64,000 bases of DNA, from positions 992,001 through 1,056,000 of the forward strand of contig JAKLNG010000007.1 of NCBI GenBank assembly GCA_022814565.1, written 5' to 3'. A program made the position numbers and the translations under genes. Under the pieces are notes generated by a model, which was not told where the DNA came from, ran no database searches, and saw only the letters and a program-made list of their open reading frames with translations. Position 1 is the stretch's first letter; every line of letters begins with the position of its first letter. Below are positions 1 to 10,717 of this stretch, in pieces. Source of the stretch: Phaeophleospora eucalypticola (Eukaryota; Ascomycota; Dothideomycetes; Mycosphaerellales; Mycosphaerellaceae).

Positions 1-381
1 AGGAAGTGGTCGATCAGAGTAGCCCTAAACCCGAGCCATCAGCGAAGAGTAGGTGAGGTCATTATTTTGTGCAAAGAGGATGGCTTCATGAAGTTCAAGC
101 AAATGGGAGTAAGGTCCGATATCGACTAGTTCTACTGAGAGGACAGCGGCAGGAGCTCTCGATTTTTAAAGTTGAGAACGCGTCCCACGATCCCTGCCCG
201 CCGTCTCACTTCACCTTAAGCCAGACCGAACCGATGCATTCCCCACACATCACCACCGAAGAGCTTCCAAGCTTGCTTCAGCACAACGTGACAATGGCAC
301 GCGAGACTTGACGAGCATGCAAGTGCTCATTGTACGCTCTCTACATGCGACAAGTACACATGCAGGACTCGGCACGCGACC
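1..381. other. Upstream flank of the Far11 homologue
   Basis: This stretch holds no convincing coding sequence. It is probably the 5' leader and promoter of the plus-strand gene that follows. A short open frame at 69-311 has no recognisable protein character. Confidence 0.5.
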
Positions 382-3300
382 ATGGACGAAGTTGAGAATC
401 CAGCTCTGCCAGCAGCTGGCGAGCAGAGCCCTACGATAAGGCCGGTCAACCAAGACGAGGAAGTCCGGGTCGAGGTCGAGGAAGTTGTGAAGCCTGGTAT
501 CGACACAGCCGAAGCTGAAGGGATTGTTGAAGGGCCACCAGACGAGGCGAAGGAGATCTTGCCTGCCACGAGGGCGGCTCCTAGTCGTCCACCGCTGAAA
601 CGAGACAGTTCTCTCCCTCCACCTTCGCAGCCACCGCCAGCGCCGCCCGCCCAGCCAGCCGAGACCACCGAATTCCCGCAGGAGCCTCCAGATAGTTTGA
701 CTTTGGCTGACTTGAAGAGAATCAGGAACTCGTTTCCCAGCGCACAGATTCCCCAAAAGCAGCAATTGCTCAGCGATGAGAAGGTGTACGACTTCGATTA
801 TGAGGATGCCCAGTCTTTCCCGGTCGAGCTGGAAGAGTGGTTCAGCTACAGTGAAGAGGAGGAAGCGAAGCTCCGGAAATGCAAGGCCACATTCAACGAC
901 GAGTGGAGGGCAACTGAAGACGGAAAACTCGACTGGCTAGACGTTACTGAAGATGCGCGAAGAGCATTCGTCAAGAAATGGATTGGCGTATTGCAGAACA
1001 ATCCAAAAGAGCAGGAGGTTACTAAAGCGTTGATGATCCTCACATACATTGCTCTTGGAATATGGGAGGAAACTGCGGGCCGTCGAGAAGGATGTTCTCT
1101 AGAGGACCTGTTTCAAAACAGCACGTTTGGTGGCTCCAGACTGGACGAGTACGGGTCATCTAGCTTGCAAGTGCAGTGGATTGTGGCCATGGTCGATACA
1201 ATCCACGCCTGTGATGGGCTCAAGGCCACTTACGACACCCTGAGGCGAGTCTGTGATGACGACTTCGCCAATTCGCCGCCAGAGATGCCGTCTCGTAACG
1301 AATCTCAGGCCAAAAGAGGGGACGAAAGCATGGAGCTGTGGTGCTGCCTGACACTCATGTATCTGTTCGTCGAGATTGCGCGCACAACCGCGAACGGCCA
1401 ATCTCTGAAGGATGATGTCCTTGCCTTAGAGCCTAACTTTCTCAACTACCTCACGCAAATTGTAGCCAGGCTGAGATGGGATGAGACGGCTCCGATTCCG
1501 TTGACAAAGATGCTGTTGCTTGCCTGGAAGGCCATCCTTGTGTCATTTGGCGGCATCAAAGACATTGATAATGTAAAATCAATGCTGCATGGGAAGCAAG
1601 AAGAGGAGATGGATGCCCGTGGACAGCCGATAATCACCGCTTCACCTTTGGACTATCATCTCTTCCGGCAGGAGATCAGCTCGAAGTACCCTGCGTATCA
1701 GCCGCCTCCTCCTTTGTTTCCGCTGGAGCCCGAGAACAACAGCATACTTCCGCCTCTGAAGCACAGACGCCCCAGCTATGCGGCTCAGGATCCAGTCTTT
1801 GCAGGCGCGCCTACGGTCGGAACAGGCTCCATCATGCATCAGCCCGTTCACATCGCCACACCAGCCCCGTCACCACCTCCGTCGCCCGCTGGTCCCGGTA
1901 AGGCCGGGAAGAAGCAGAATTACCAGACGAATCAGATGTTTCCGTTCCTCTATCCGCCCCTCGACGAAAGCAGTAATGATCTGGGTGGAAAGGGAAGCAC
2001 GGAGCTGCAAGATGCTCTGGTGGGAAGGAAGTGGGAAGGCTCTGACGTTCCTACCAGTATACTTGAGGCGGCGGATCTGTTTGCCAAGCGTATGCGAGCG
2101 ACTAGAGCTATGAAGCAGTTGTGGGAGGCTCGCGTCGATTTCATGAAGCAGGAGCGTGGCTGGAAGAACCCAGACGATGCAGACCCGAACTTGGACGTTG
2201 ACGACTTCGAGCTTGTGCCGAAGCCTGCACCTGACGAGAGTGTCGAGCAGGGAAAGCCTGTTCCTCAGACAGATGAGGAGCGCCGAATCTCCAGAGTCAA
2301 TCAGTATTATCGAGATTCATTACCACATCTGCAGAGCGTGGTCATTGTGCTCCTGAAGGCTGTGCTGCAGAACGTCACGGATCTTGTCACCAAAGGGAAT
2401 GGACAAAACGGTCTACAAGCTGGCATTCAGTTCAACGAGGCTAACGGGATGAACGGCAGCAAGCCTATGGAGAATGGAATACACACCAATGGAGAGGGTA
2501 TCGAAAATACTGCCGAAGAGCTTGACAGGCTACGTTCGCAAGAGATAGCCGCCAAGGCTTTGAGCGCGGTGTTGGTGCTCCTGTTGAAGTGGTTCAAGGT
2601 CTCGCACATCTTGCAGTACGAGTACATGACTCAGCTGCTCCTGGACTCCAACTATGTTCCCCTAATCCTCAAGCTGTGGCAAACGCAGGAGATTGGCCGT
2701 GCTTGTCACTACAGACTCGACCGCGAGGACAAGAACTTCTTCTACTTCTGCCAGACCAACTCACGGACTGGCGTGCCTCAATCGAATGACGGGGATGGAG
2801 GTAATGGATCGGAATCTGAGGATGAAGCTGCGCCGCCTCCTATTAGACGAAATCGGGACGTGCCAGTCGAGCAACCTCTCTCGCCAGGCATGGAATCCCT
2901 GGACTTTACGCATCCACCCGAAGTCGACGAGTTGGGCTACCCGCAGACCTCTCTCCCTTTGACGCCGCTGAAGAACTACTCTTACCGCAACCTCTTCAGT
3001 GCGATCAACTATCTGCGCGTGTTGCAGAAAGTGACGCGGCGCAAGACGCACCGGGCGCTGCTCCTGGTCAGCTACAAATCCTCGAACCATCTTAAGAAGA
3101 CGCTCAAGATCCCGGTGCAGATGCTGCGATACTACACGCTCAAGCTCTTCAAGTCACAAGTCCCGTTCTGCGGGCGCAAGTGGCGACAGGGCAACATGAA
3201 GATCATTACGGCGGTGTGGCTCTCGGTTCCGGCCGAGTTGCGTGACGACTGGCTCTCGGGCGGAGGTGGAGGAATGGGCGGTGCATGTGTGGGAGATGTT

Positions 3301-3534
3301 GACGGCACGGTCGAAGATGCACTGCCCCTGGAACAGAGTTTGAGGGCGTTGACTCACTGGTGGAACGTCAGGAACTTCCCGGACGTAATGGGTGTTGACA
3401 AGGGGATGCAGGACGAGGAAATGGACTACTTCACGCGCGAGCTGGAGAAGATGGAATTTGTGAGGGAAGAAATGGAGCTCGCCGAGGGAGAGTCTCTTGG
3501 GGATGACTGGCAAGGGCCCATTGAAGGGTACTGA
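382..3534 (+). CDS. FAR11: Far11/STRIP/HAM-2-type STRIPAK subunit
   Basis: A single uninterrupted frame encodes 1050 residues. A Pro/Glu-rich N-terminal tail of about 130 residues is followed by an N1221-like region starting near residue 135 (YDFDYED...ELEEWFSY), which is the signature start of Far11/STRIP proteins. The C-terminal half from about residue 418 resembles DUF3402, with a proline-rich linker (PPPPLFPLEP) and a conserved end around RNFPDVMG. Proteins of this family are subunits of the STRIPAK phosphatase-kinase scaffold. They act in pheromone arrest in yeast (Far11), hyphal fusion in Neurospora (HAM-2), and septation or TORC2 control. The chosen ATG at 382 is the first in frame. 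The length is near the usual 950-1100 residues. The gene converges with the minus-strand LOG-like gene. Family assignment is from motif recognition and is fairly secure. Confidence 0.85.
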   Translation: MDEVENPALPAAGEQSPTIRPVNQDEEVRVEVEEVVKPGIDTAEAEGIVEGPPDEAKEILPATRAAPSRPPLKRDSSLPPPSQPPPAPPAQPAETTEFPQEPPDSLTLADLKRIRNSFPSAQIPQKQQLLSDEKVYDFDYEDAQSFPVELEEWFSYSEEEEAKLRKCKATFNDEWRATEDGKLDWLDVTEDARRAFVKKWIGVLQNNPKEQEVTKALMILTYIALGIWEETAGRREGCSLEDLFQNSTFGGSRLDEYGSSSLQVQWIVAMVDTIHACDGLKATYDTLRRVCDDDFANSPPEMPSRNESQAKRGDESMELWCCLTLMYLFVEIARTTANGQSLKDDVLALEPNFLNYLTQIVARLRWDETAPIPLTKMLLLAWKAILVSFGGIKDIDNVKSMLHGKQEEEMDARGQPIITASPLDYHLFRQEISSKYPAYQPPPPLFPLEPENNSILPPLKHRRPSYAAQDPVFAGAPTVGTGSIMHQPVHIATPAPSPPPSPAGPGKAGKKQNYQTNQMFPFLYPPLDESSNDLGGKGSTELQDALVGRKWEGSDVPTSILEAADLFAKRMRATRAMKQLWEARVDFMKQERGWKNPDDADPNLDVDDFELVPKPAPDESVEQGKPVPQTDEERRISRVNQYYRDSLPHLQSVVIVLLKAVLQNVTDLVTKGNGQNGLQAGIQFNEANGMNGSKPMENGIHTNGEGIENTAEELDRLRSQEIAAKALSAVLVLLLKWFKVSHILQYEYMTQLLLDSNYVPLILKLWQTQEIGRACHYRLDREDKNFFYFCQTNSRTGVPQSNDGDGGNGSESEDEAAPPPIRRNRDVPVEQPLSPGMESLDFTHPPEVDELGYPQTSLPLTPLKNYSYRNLFSAINYLRVLQKVTRRKTHRALLLVSYKSSNHLKKTLKIPVQMLRYYTLKLFKSQVPFCGRKWRQGNMKIITAVWLSVPAELRDDWLSGGGGGMGGACVGDVDGTVEDALPLEQSLRALTHWWNVRNFPDVMGVDKGMQDEEMDYFTRELEKMEFVREEMELAEGESLGDDWQGPIEGY

Positions 3535-3711
3535 AGCGGAAGTAGATTCTATTCTGAACAATTGGAGCAAGTCCTCCCAGCGCCGAGCACATTCACGCCG
3601 TCAGCGCCAAGTCCTTTTTCTCTCCACGTTCGTTCCGCGTTTCTATCGTGATCTCATGATAGCCGTCTTTAGCTTCATTTTATCATTTGCTCAGTTGAAA
3701 TTTCCCTCTTT

Positions 3712-4467
3712 CTACCGAGACTCCCAATCCAGCTTAAACCTTCCTTCTGCGTTGGTGTATCCCTTGAGCCGCGCCACAACCTCTTCGCCCGTCTTCGCCT
3801 CGACCATGATGCCCGAATTGCCCTCGCTCACAAAGCCGGATTTGACCGCCGTCTTGACCCAATTCAGCAGCCCGTCATAATACCCTTCCACATTGTACAC
3901 CACAACTCCTCGTGCGTGTATGCCTAACTGATTCCACGTCACAACCTCCATCAACTCCTCCATCGTCCCGTAACCGCCCGATAGCGCGACAAAGCCGCCT
4001 CCGTGCCCGGACTCAATCACTTGCTTGGCCATGAGCTGCTTGCGGGTATGCATGTCCTTGACGACCGTCGTGCGGCCGTAGACGTTCTCGTCTATCGTGA
4101 CTTGGGGGCCTCCGCTGCCGTTCTCGCGGCCGTTGCGCTCGTAGACTAGCAGGGCCTCGGGGATGACGCCGTGGACTGCTTGTGGGCCGGAGAGAGAGAC
4201 GAGAGTCTTGGCCAGCTCGCCCATGACGCCAACGGTCCCGCCGCCGTAGACAAGATTGATGCCGTGGGCGTGGAAGGCGCGGGCGAGTTCGCGGGCGGCT
4301 TCGAGGTGGGCGGGGGAGGTTCCTGGAGAGGCGCCGCAGCTGGGAGGGAGGTGTTAGACGAATGATGGAGATTGAGTAGGTAGATATGTTTCTTACAAGA
4401 CACAGACGGTTGGAGGCTTGTCTGTTGAAGGAGCGGCCGGAGGCATGTTTTCAGATGATGAAGCCAT
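3712..4467 (-). CDS. LOG-family phosphoribohydrolase (lysine decarboxylase-like)
   Basis: Two exons are inferred, 4467-4397 and 4339-3712, with a 57-base intron (GTAAGA..CAG). Joining restores the family start VCVFCGASPG, which is normally a Rossmann-fold opening. Further motifs are YGGGTVGVMG, MHTRKQLM and SGGYGTMEEL, matching the LOG signature PGGxGTxxE except that its first Pro is Ser. The product is about 232 residues. Plant and bacterial LOG enzymes release free cytokinin bases from their riboside monophosphates. Fungal members are often labelled lysine decarboxylase without that activity having been shown. The frame stays open upstream to an ATG at 4749, so a longer form with a basic leader (SAKRTLATSG) is possible. 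The shorter ATG is preferred because it begins just ahead of the conserved fold. The substrate is not provable from sequence. Confidence 0.82.
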
Positions 4468-5191
4468 AGTTCCAGAAGTAGCGAGTGTGCGTTTCGCAGA
4501 GAGTGAGTGCGTCGGACTGGGAAAGGACAGGATTGATCTGGAGGAGAAAAAGAAGAAGTGCGGTGGGACAGAAAGAGAGGCTGAGATTACATGTAGTGTA
4601 TATGAGAATGGAGACGAGAGAGAAGAAGTTGGGCGAGGTGAATCACATGCACATGGGCGGCGGATGGCATGTGGTGCAGGCGCAGCGCCAATTGGCCGTC
4701 GTCGCCGGCATATCCAAGGAACGCCTCGCCCGCCGCCGCTGTGAATCATGCGCTCCGCTGTCTGGCAGTGCTGGGACTACGCAATTAGAATGGGATCGAG
4801 CAAGGCCGCGATAGGCCGTGGATGGCCGGGTTGTGGCATTACTACGAAGACAAAGAGTGGCTCTGCTTTAGCTCTGCTTGAAGCCTCCTGGAAGCTCCCA
4901 GAGAGCTCTCCTCCGCCGGCGGTCGAGACGTGATGTGCTGGCGGCGTCATTCAATCAATTGGTTCCATCGATTCTCAATCAAATCGCGATGACGCGCTTT
5001 CGTCGCCCGCGCGAGCTGGCCGTGTGCCACTGACTCGTGCACCACCTCAATGACCGCAGCTTGCTCCCTCATATTAATCCCGTTGCTTCTTTATCTGTGA
5101 AACTTGCTTGAAACAAAACACTCCTGGGCATACTCGACAACCTCGATCTCCTTCTCACCTGCTCACGCCATCCTCGTCCTCTCTCGCCCTT
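4468..5191. promoter_or_regulatory. Divergent intergenic region, LOG-like gene / Rab gene
   Basis: This is a 724-base spacer between two genes transcribed away from each other, so it should hold both promoters. The right part is rich in short pyrimidine tracts just ahead of the Rab start. I recognise no specific operator. Confidence 0.45.
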
Positions 5192-6142
5192 ATGGCGCAA
5201 CCCTACGACTTTATCTCCAAGATCGTGAGCTTAGGCGACAGTGGAAGCGGCAAATCATCCGTGAGCAACATTCCTCCCAATTAATCTTCCAACAAGATGT
5301 TCCTCAGCATCACAGCTGATGCAACTTAGCTGACGATTCGCCTCTGCGAAGGTCGCTTCGTTTCCCACCACGACGTAACCATCGGCGTCGAATTCGGCTC
5401 CCGAATCGTCCCCGTCGGTCCGCCTGCGAGTCTCGAATACAACATCAATAACCCCTCCCCTACCACCGCGACTTCGAAAGCCCCCGCGACCAAATCTCCC
5501 AATGATGCGGGGAAGAAATCTAAAGATGCGCCGAAAGAGCCGCAACAGAAGCACATGAAACTCTCGCTATGGGATACCGCTGGACAGGAGACGTACAAGT
5601 CGATCACGAGGTCGTATTTCCGAGGAGCGAGTGGGGCTTTGTTGGTGTTTGATATCACAAGGAGGGGCACGTTTGCGTCTGTCACGGCGTGGTTGAATGA
5701 TCTGAGGCAGATTGCGGAGGATGATATTGTGGTGGTGTTGGTGGGGAATAAGTCGGATCTGGCTGCTTCGTCGACAGTATCTGGGGATGAGAATGCGCCG
5801 AATAAGAGGCAGGTGACGAGGGAAGAGGCGGAAGAGTGGTGTCAACAGAATCGGGTGATGCAGTATGTGGAGACGTCGGCGAAGAGTATGTTACCTCTGA
5901 GATGGAAGGAGTGGATGTGGTTGGAATGATGACTGACTGATTTTGCAGGCGGTGATAATGTGGAGAGAGCTTTCCTTGAGGTGGCAGAGAGGATATACCA
6001 AAACATTGAAGCCGGGAAGTATGACCTGAACGATCGAAGAAGTGGTGTCAAAGGACCTGGAGCGGGAGGCGGAGGAGCTGGGAGGGCGGTGACCCTGGGA
6101 GTGTCAGATCGCAATGCGGCGAAGAAGTCTGGATGCTGCTGA
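5192..6142 (+). CDS. Rab-family small GTPase with interswitch insertion
   Basis: Three exons (5192-5260, 5330-5885, 5949-6142) give 272 residues. The introns have GTGAGC and GTATGT donors and end in TTAG and GCAG. Motifs are the P-loop GDSGSGKSS (from about residue 15), switch I HHDVTIGVEF, WDTAGQE (about 104), NKSDL, and SAKS restored across intron 2. A C-terminal CC pair (KKSGCC) should carry geranylgeranyl groups, so the protein is a vesicle-traffic switch on membranes. The DVTIGVEFG effector region points to the Rab2/Rab4/Rab14 branch. Residues 53-96 form a Pro/Ala/Lys-rich insertion between switch I and the DTAG strand. This insertion makes the protein longer than the usual 200-220 residues. 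The exact Rab subfamily is uncertain. Confidence 0.87.
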
Positions 6143-6518
6143 TGCGCAGAGAAGAATTGGAGGCTCCCTCTAGTTGAAATCACGAGCATGGAAAGGTCGG
6201 TTCATCTCGATTCCATTCGATCTCTTTCCAGCTTCCTAGCGCCAACGACAGGCTCCCGCTTCACATGCAGGCCCAGCAACCTAGCACATGCAACCGCCCA
6301 GATCACATGCTTTTTCAAGATTCGCCGCACACATTTATGCGACCTCACTCTGCTCTTTTTAACTCCAACCTTCAACCTTCTACTCTCCAACCAACTCACA
6401 ACTGCATCCACGCAACAACCTACCTGCACCTCCATCTCCACCATTGCACTCGCCCAACTACAACAACGCATTTACATTTGCACGGATATCCGCTTCGACA
6501 CATCTCACAAGAGCCACA
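6143..6518. other. Leader/promoter of the SLIP-GC-like gene
   Basis: This 376-base spacer between two plus-strand genes is rich in C/A and CAAC-type runs near its right end, as in many fungal 5' leaders. No gene is supported. Confidence 0.4.
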
Positions 6519-9395
6519 ATGGCGCCAGCGTCTGGCACGCCGTCCAACGGCACAGCCTCGAGGCGAAAGCCAGAGGATATCAGAAACATGCTGGATCAGC
6601 ACGTCGACGTCAAGAAGGTCAATGGTTACAACCCTAGGACTGAGGAGGCTCCAAAGTCCGTGACACATACGGAGCAATGGGCTGTCCTGCAGGATGGCAA
6701 CATGCACATCTTCAAGCTAATCAACAAGACCATCGAGGACTCATCGTGTACTTCCGACGTTGTCATGGGCCTCCAGAAGTACACGCACGAGAAGCTCCTG
6801 GACCTCAAGCAGGAGAAAACTATCGTGTGCATTAGTGGGAACATGGGAGGGGGTAAGAGACTAAATCAATCGTTGAAGCTGCAAACTCTGACGCTTTTCA
6901 GGAAAAAGCGCGACGATCAACTCCTGTTTTCAAGTCGGCGACATTGCAAAGGAGGTGAGTTTCTTGGGAAGTACGACAAATGTCAATGAAAAGTTGCTGA
7001 CCTTGGACAGGGCGACTCCGGAGCCAGCTGCACCCTCTCATCTCAGAGCTTCAACCCACCGTTACCAGACCAAACGGCGCCATTTCTAGCTGAAGTCATC
7101 TTCTTCGACCCGAAAGAGCGCCGAGAGATCTTGGAAGGCTACGTTCGGGACTACTTCCGGGCTGACAATAGCATGGATGACGATGGGCAAGGTGGCGAGG
7201 ATTCCGATGACAATCCTGCGATCAAGGACGAAGTGACGAATGTTCTGGTGACTCTTTTCAGAGACCATCCTGAGTGCAGCACGAAGAAGAACGCGCGACG
7301 ATTCCTCGAAGACGCCAACTCGGAAGATGATCCAGTCATCCTCAACACGCTCTTGGAGTGGACGGAGGCAGTGATTCGTCGCGCTCAGGGAAAGAGCGGC
7401 AAGGTTCTCGTTACCGCATCGACGGCGGGCCAGCTGCTAGGGAAGTTGGAAGAGTTCGCGACCGAAGTGGATGCCGAAGATGGAAGCGCAGGGTCTTCTC
7501 TATGGCCGCTTGTCTCCTGCATCAGTTTTCACTTCCATGATCCGCTTACCGACACTGGTATCATTTTCCTCGATACTCCGGGCCTCACCGACCACAACAA
7601 GACTCGTCGCATGAGCGCTCTCAAGTATGCCCGCAAGAAGACCCACGCCATGATTGTTACAGACGTCGCTCGGGCTCGTGACGATCCGAGTGTCTCAGCA
7701 GAAGTCAAGGCAATGAAGAGTCGTGGGCGAGGACGAGTCGTTGTCGTTTCTCCGAAGAGCGATGTCATCGGCGACAGTACCATTCCTTCGGGAAGCAAGC
7801 GAGAGAAGGATATGATCGTCCAATTCAAGAAAGTGCACGATGACTTTGAAACTCGGCTAGCAGAGATCGAAGAGAGCATCCTGAAGTGCGAAGACGACGG
7901 CGATGATGATCAAGCGGCGCAGCTCAATCAACAGAAGAGAAAGCTCGAGGTGCTTGTCAAGACAGCCGACAACGCAGAGAAAGCCCACCGGATCAACATG
8001 CGCAGCGAACAGAACAAAAGCAAGCTTCAGGAGAAGCTTCAAGATGTGGCGGCGGCTGGAGATACCATACCGGTCTTCTCGATTTCGAACAAAGCGTACG
8101 CTCAGCATCTCGCTGGGTACAACCCTAAGAAGACACCTGTATTGACGGTCGAGGAGACCAACATACCGGAGCTGCGGCGGCTGCTGTTCACGTTCCCAAA
8201 CGAGGCACGCCTGAACGAGGCTCGTTTCCACCAGGAAGGAGTTATCCCGACTTTGATCGACCGACTGAGGCTCTACACTTCCCGGACTCCTTTTGAGCGC
8301 AAGGGCGAACTTGAGAAGCACGTCAATGCACCCTACGACAAATTTGCTGGCTTGATCGACGATTCATTCGACCAGCTCCGCACAGATCTTCAGAATCTCA
8401 TCGCAAACGGCCTCAAGAACGAAGAGTCCACTTGGTCGGCCAAGGCCGCCGCAAGGCAAGAACAACCCAAAAGCAGTCAACTTGAGCGGAGATCTCGCCA
8501 AACTCAATGCCACGCAAATCGACCAATTCCGCGCCAGAGCGGTCAAGCATGAGATCACGCTGACCAATGGACTGAAGGCCGAGATATTGGAGCTCTTCCG
8601 CGACATGATTAAGGAGATGCAAGGTACTCTCTTCAAACTCTCGATGTCACCTCAACCATTGCTGACTTCTCCGCAGGGGATTCGAATTCGGCGTTCGTGG
8701 AGCTGGGGCCGTTCTTCAAGCATGTCAATAATCTGTGGCCTCAACTCCACAAAGCCATCGATCAGATGTCAGAAGCGATACTGGACGGTTTGGAGTAAGT
8801 ACGGTTCCCCCTTTGAGACTTGCGATAAACGCTGACAACTTGAAGTTTCGTGCATATCAAGGCTATATCCGCCGATCCCGACAGCTACATTGCTGCTGCC
8901 ATGGAGCCAGTCTACGAGAAAGTGCGAGCATTGAAAGGCACGTCGATATCTTAAGGCACTACCAAGTTTGCAACATGCTGACCAGTCGCAGGTAAAACTA
9001 AGGTCAAGAATGAAGATGGAACCGAGACATTTGTGACGAACGTTCGGCCAAAATGTGGCTGGCCCACTCATCGCAAGAATATTTTCAAGCAGGAAGTGAC
9101 CAAGGTCAACGGAATCTGGGCTTCGGTCTACAACGGAGTGGAAGCTGATATCCAAGACCTTCTGGAGAATGAGCGGAAGACTCTCAAGGATGCCATCGGT
9201 CACGTCTTCAATGAGTACAAGGAGGGCTTCAAGTTGATGTGTCCGGCAGAGGAGACTCTCGATCCTGCAGAGGAAGCGCTACAGCAGACACTTGGCGACA
9301 TTCTGGAGAAGGCGGAAGCACACCGTGCGGGACCGATGCAGGAGGCCTTCGACACGTTGTGCGCAGAATTTCGACGAAAGGGTGCGTTCATATGA
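6519..9395 (+). CDS. SLIP-GC-like large GTPase, one unresolved frame break
   Basis: Supported exons are 6519-6852, 6902-6954, 7011 to about 8450, about 8450-8623, 8677-8794, 8846-8937 and 8992-9395. The first splice restores a P-loop (GNMGGGKS, K at about residue 113). Later come DTPGL (D at about 317) and VVSPKSD, which is likely the G4 motif. A long Lys/Glu-rich helical region lies after about residue 400. This resembles fungal proteins related to the vertebrate nuclear GTPase SLIP-GC, a dynamin-superfamily relative. The function in fungi is unknown. Between about 8425 and 8480 the frame must shift by one without a good intron (see findings). The intron at 8938-8991 starts with GC, not GT. 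The gene may be intact with odd splicing, carry a sequencing error, or be a recent pseudogene. The coding character continues strongly on both sides. Confidence 0.72.
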
Positions 9396-10717
9396 GGTCG
9401 CCATCAGGAGCAATGCGATGGTGACGGGAGGGGTACGTGAGAAGAGAATGCGCAGCAGCGTTGGCTTTGCGGCCCTACACGAGAGTATGCATGTAACACT
9501 AGAGCCGAATGTATTATAGAAGCAGAGATGGAAGGCTCATAAACCCACAGCTGGCTTCTTCTCCGCCTGTGACACAACGACAAGCATGTAGGAGTGAGGC
9601 CTTACATGCGGCAAGGTACTGACAATCCCGCGGACATGAACACAGACAACACGGCGAAACATCCCTTGAGTAGATGTCGATGCGCCCAGATATCAATAAA
9701 TGCATGCACGACAGTGCCGACATGGCAGACGTCTGAGCGCTTGGCGTCGTAACGATGCGGCGCCCCATCCGAGGGCTGCCTTAAATTCTCCGTCAGGCCG
9801 TCGAGGCAGCCCGCTGTTACGGTTTGGCGGAGAGACGTGCGAAGTTATTCAGGGCATCCATGATGACATTGCTGTCAGCGTTGCTTGGGGGAAATCTACC
9901 TACGCAATGGGAAGGTTGCCGTAGTAGTAGGATGCATCCTTGCGTATAGACCAATGCGGCTCACGACATCGGCCAATCACATGCGATTCAACCGTCGCCC
10001 TGATTCTAATCTCGTAGCCCTCTCGAGTGTCTCCACCTGCCTGTGCCTGCCTCCCGCTTGGCAACAGCTCTGGCATTGTTCGGGAAGGCAGGGCGGCGCA
10101 CGTCGTGCAGGACGGAAGGAGCGACACGCTGGCCAGGAAGCTGCGCTGTCTCACATCGCGCCTGCACTTTTGTTCTTACCTTCCTCCACCGATGCAGTGA
10201 GCGCAGAGTAAAATTCGTTCTCCCCAACAAATCACCACAAGCGCGGCAGCGAGTGCAGTTCTCGTTCGCCGTATCGGTCAAACGAGATTATTGTTGCATT
10301 GATTGGCTTCCTTAGCGACCGTTGTCATCTTAAATTGCGGCTAGCGCTTCCGCGGCCGTGTGCAGGAATCAGGTTTCAGCCGCCCAGCTTGCTTGCACAG
10401 CTTGCTTGCTTGTTGCTCGCTGCTGTTGCAACGCACAACCACCAACTTCACTCTGCAGCCGCCCAGAGTGTGCGGCTCTCCAACAAGCACTGCCACCATC
10501 TGACGGAGAGCGTCTTTGCACGCCCGTAGCCCCTCGTTACCGATCCTCGATCTCGACCTCGACCTCGACAGCTCACGCCGACCACCCTGACCGTAATCCA
10601 ACCACCTCCGCGACAGCCCCCGAGAGCCGCACGCGCTCACGCCGAACCGCACACCACCTCGCCCACCCTCGTGGAGCGCACACCACCATCATCATTCTTT
10701 AGACGCGCATCACTACC
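9396..10717. other. 1.3 kb gene-free stretch before CHS7
   Basis: No open frame here has convincing protein character. The right end (about 10340-10717) is pyrimidine-rich with short repeats: GCTTGC units near 10389, and a CTCGAC run at about 10549-10570. It is probably the promoter and long leader of CHS7. Confidence 0.45.
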
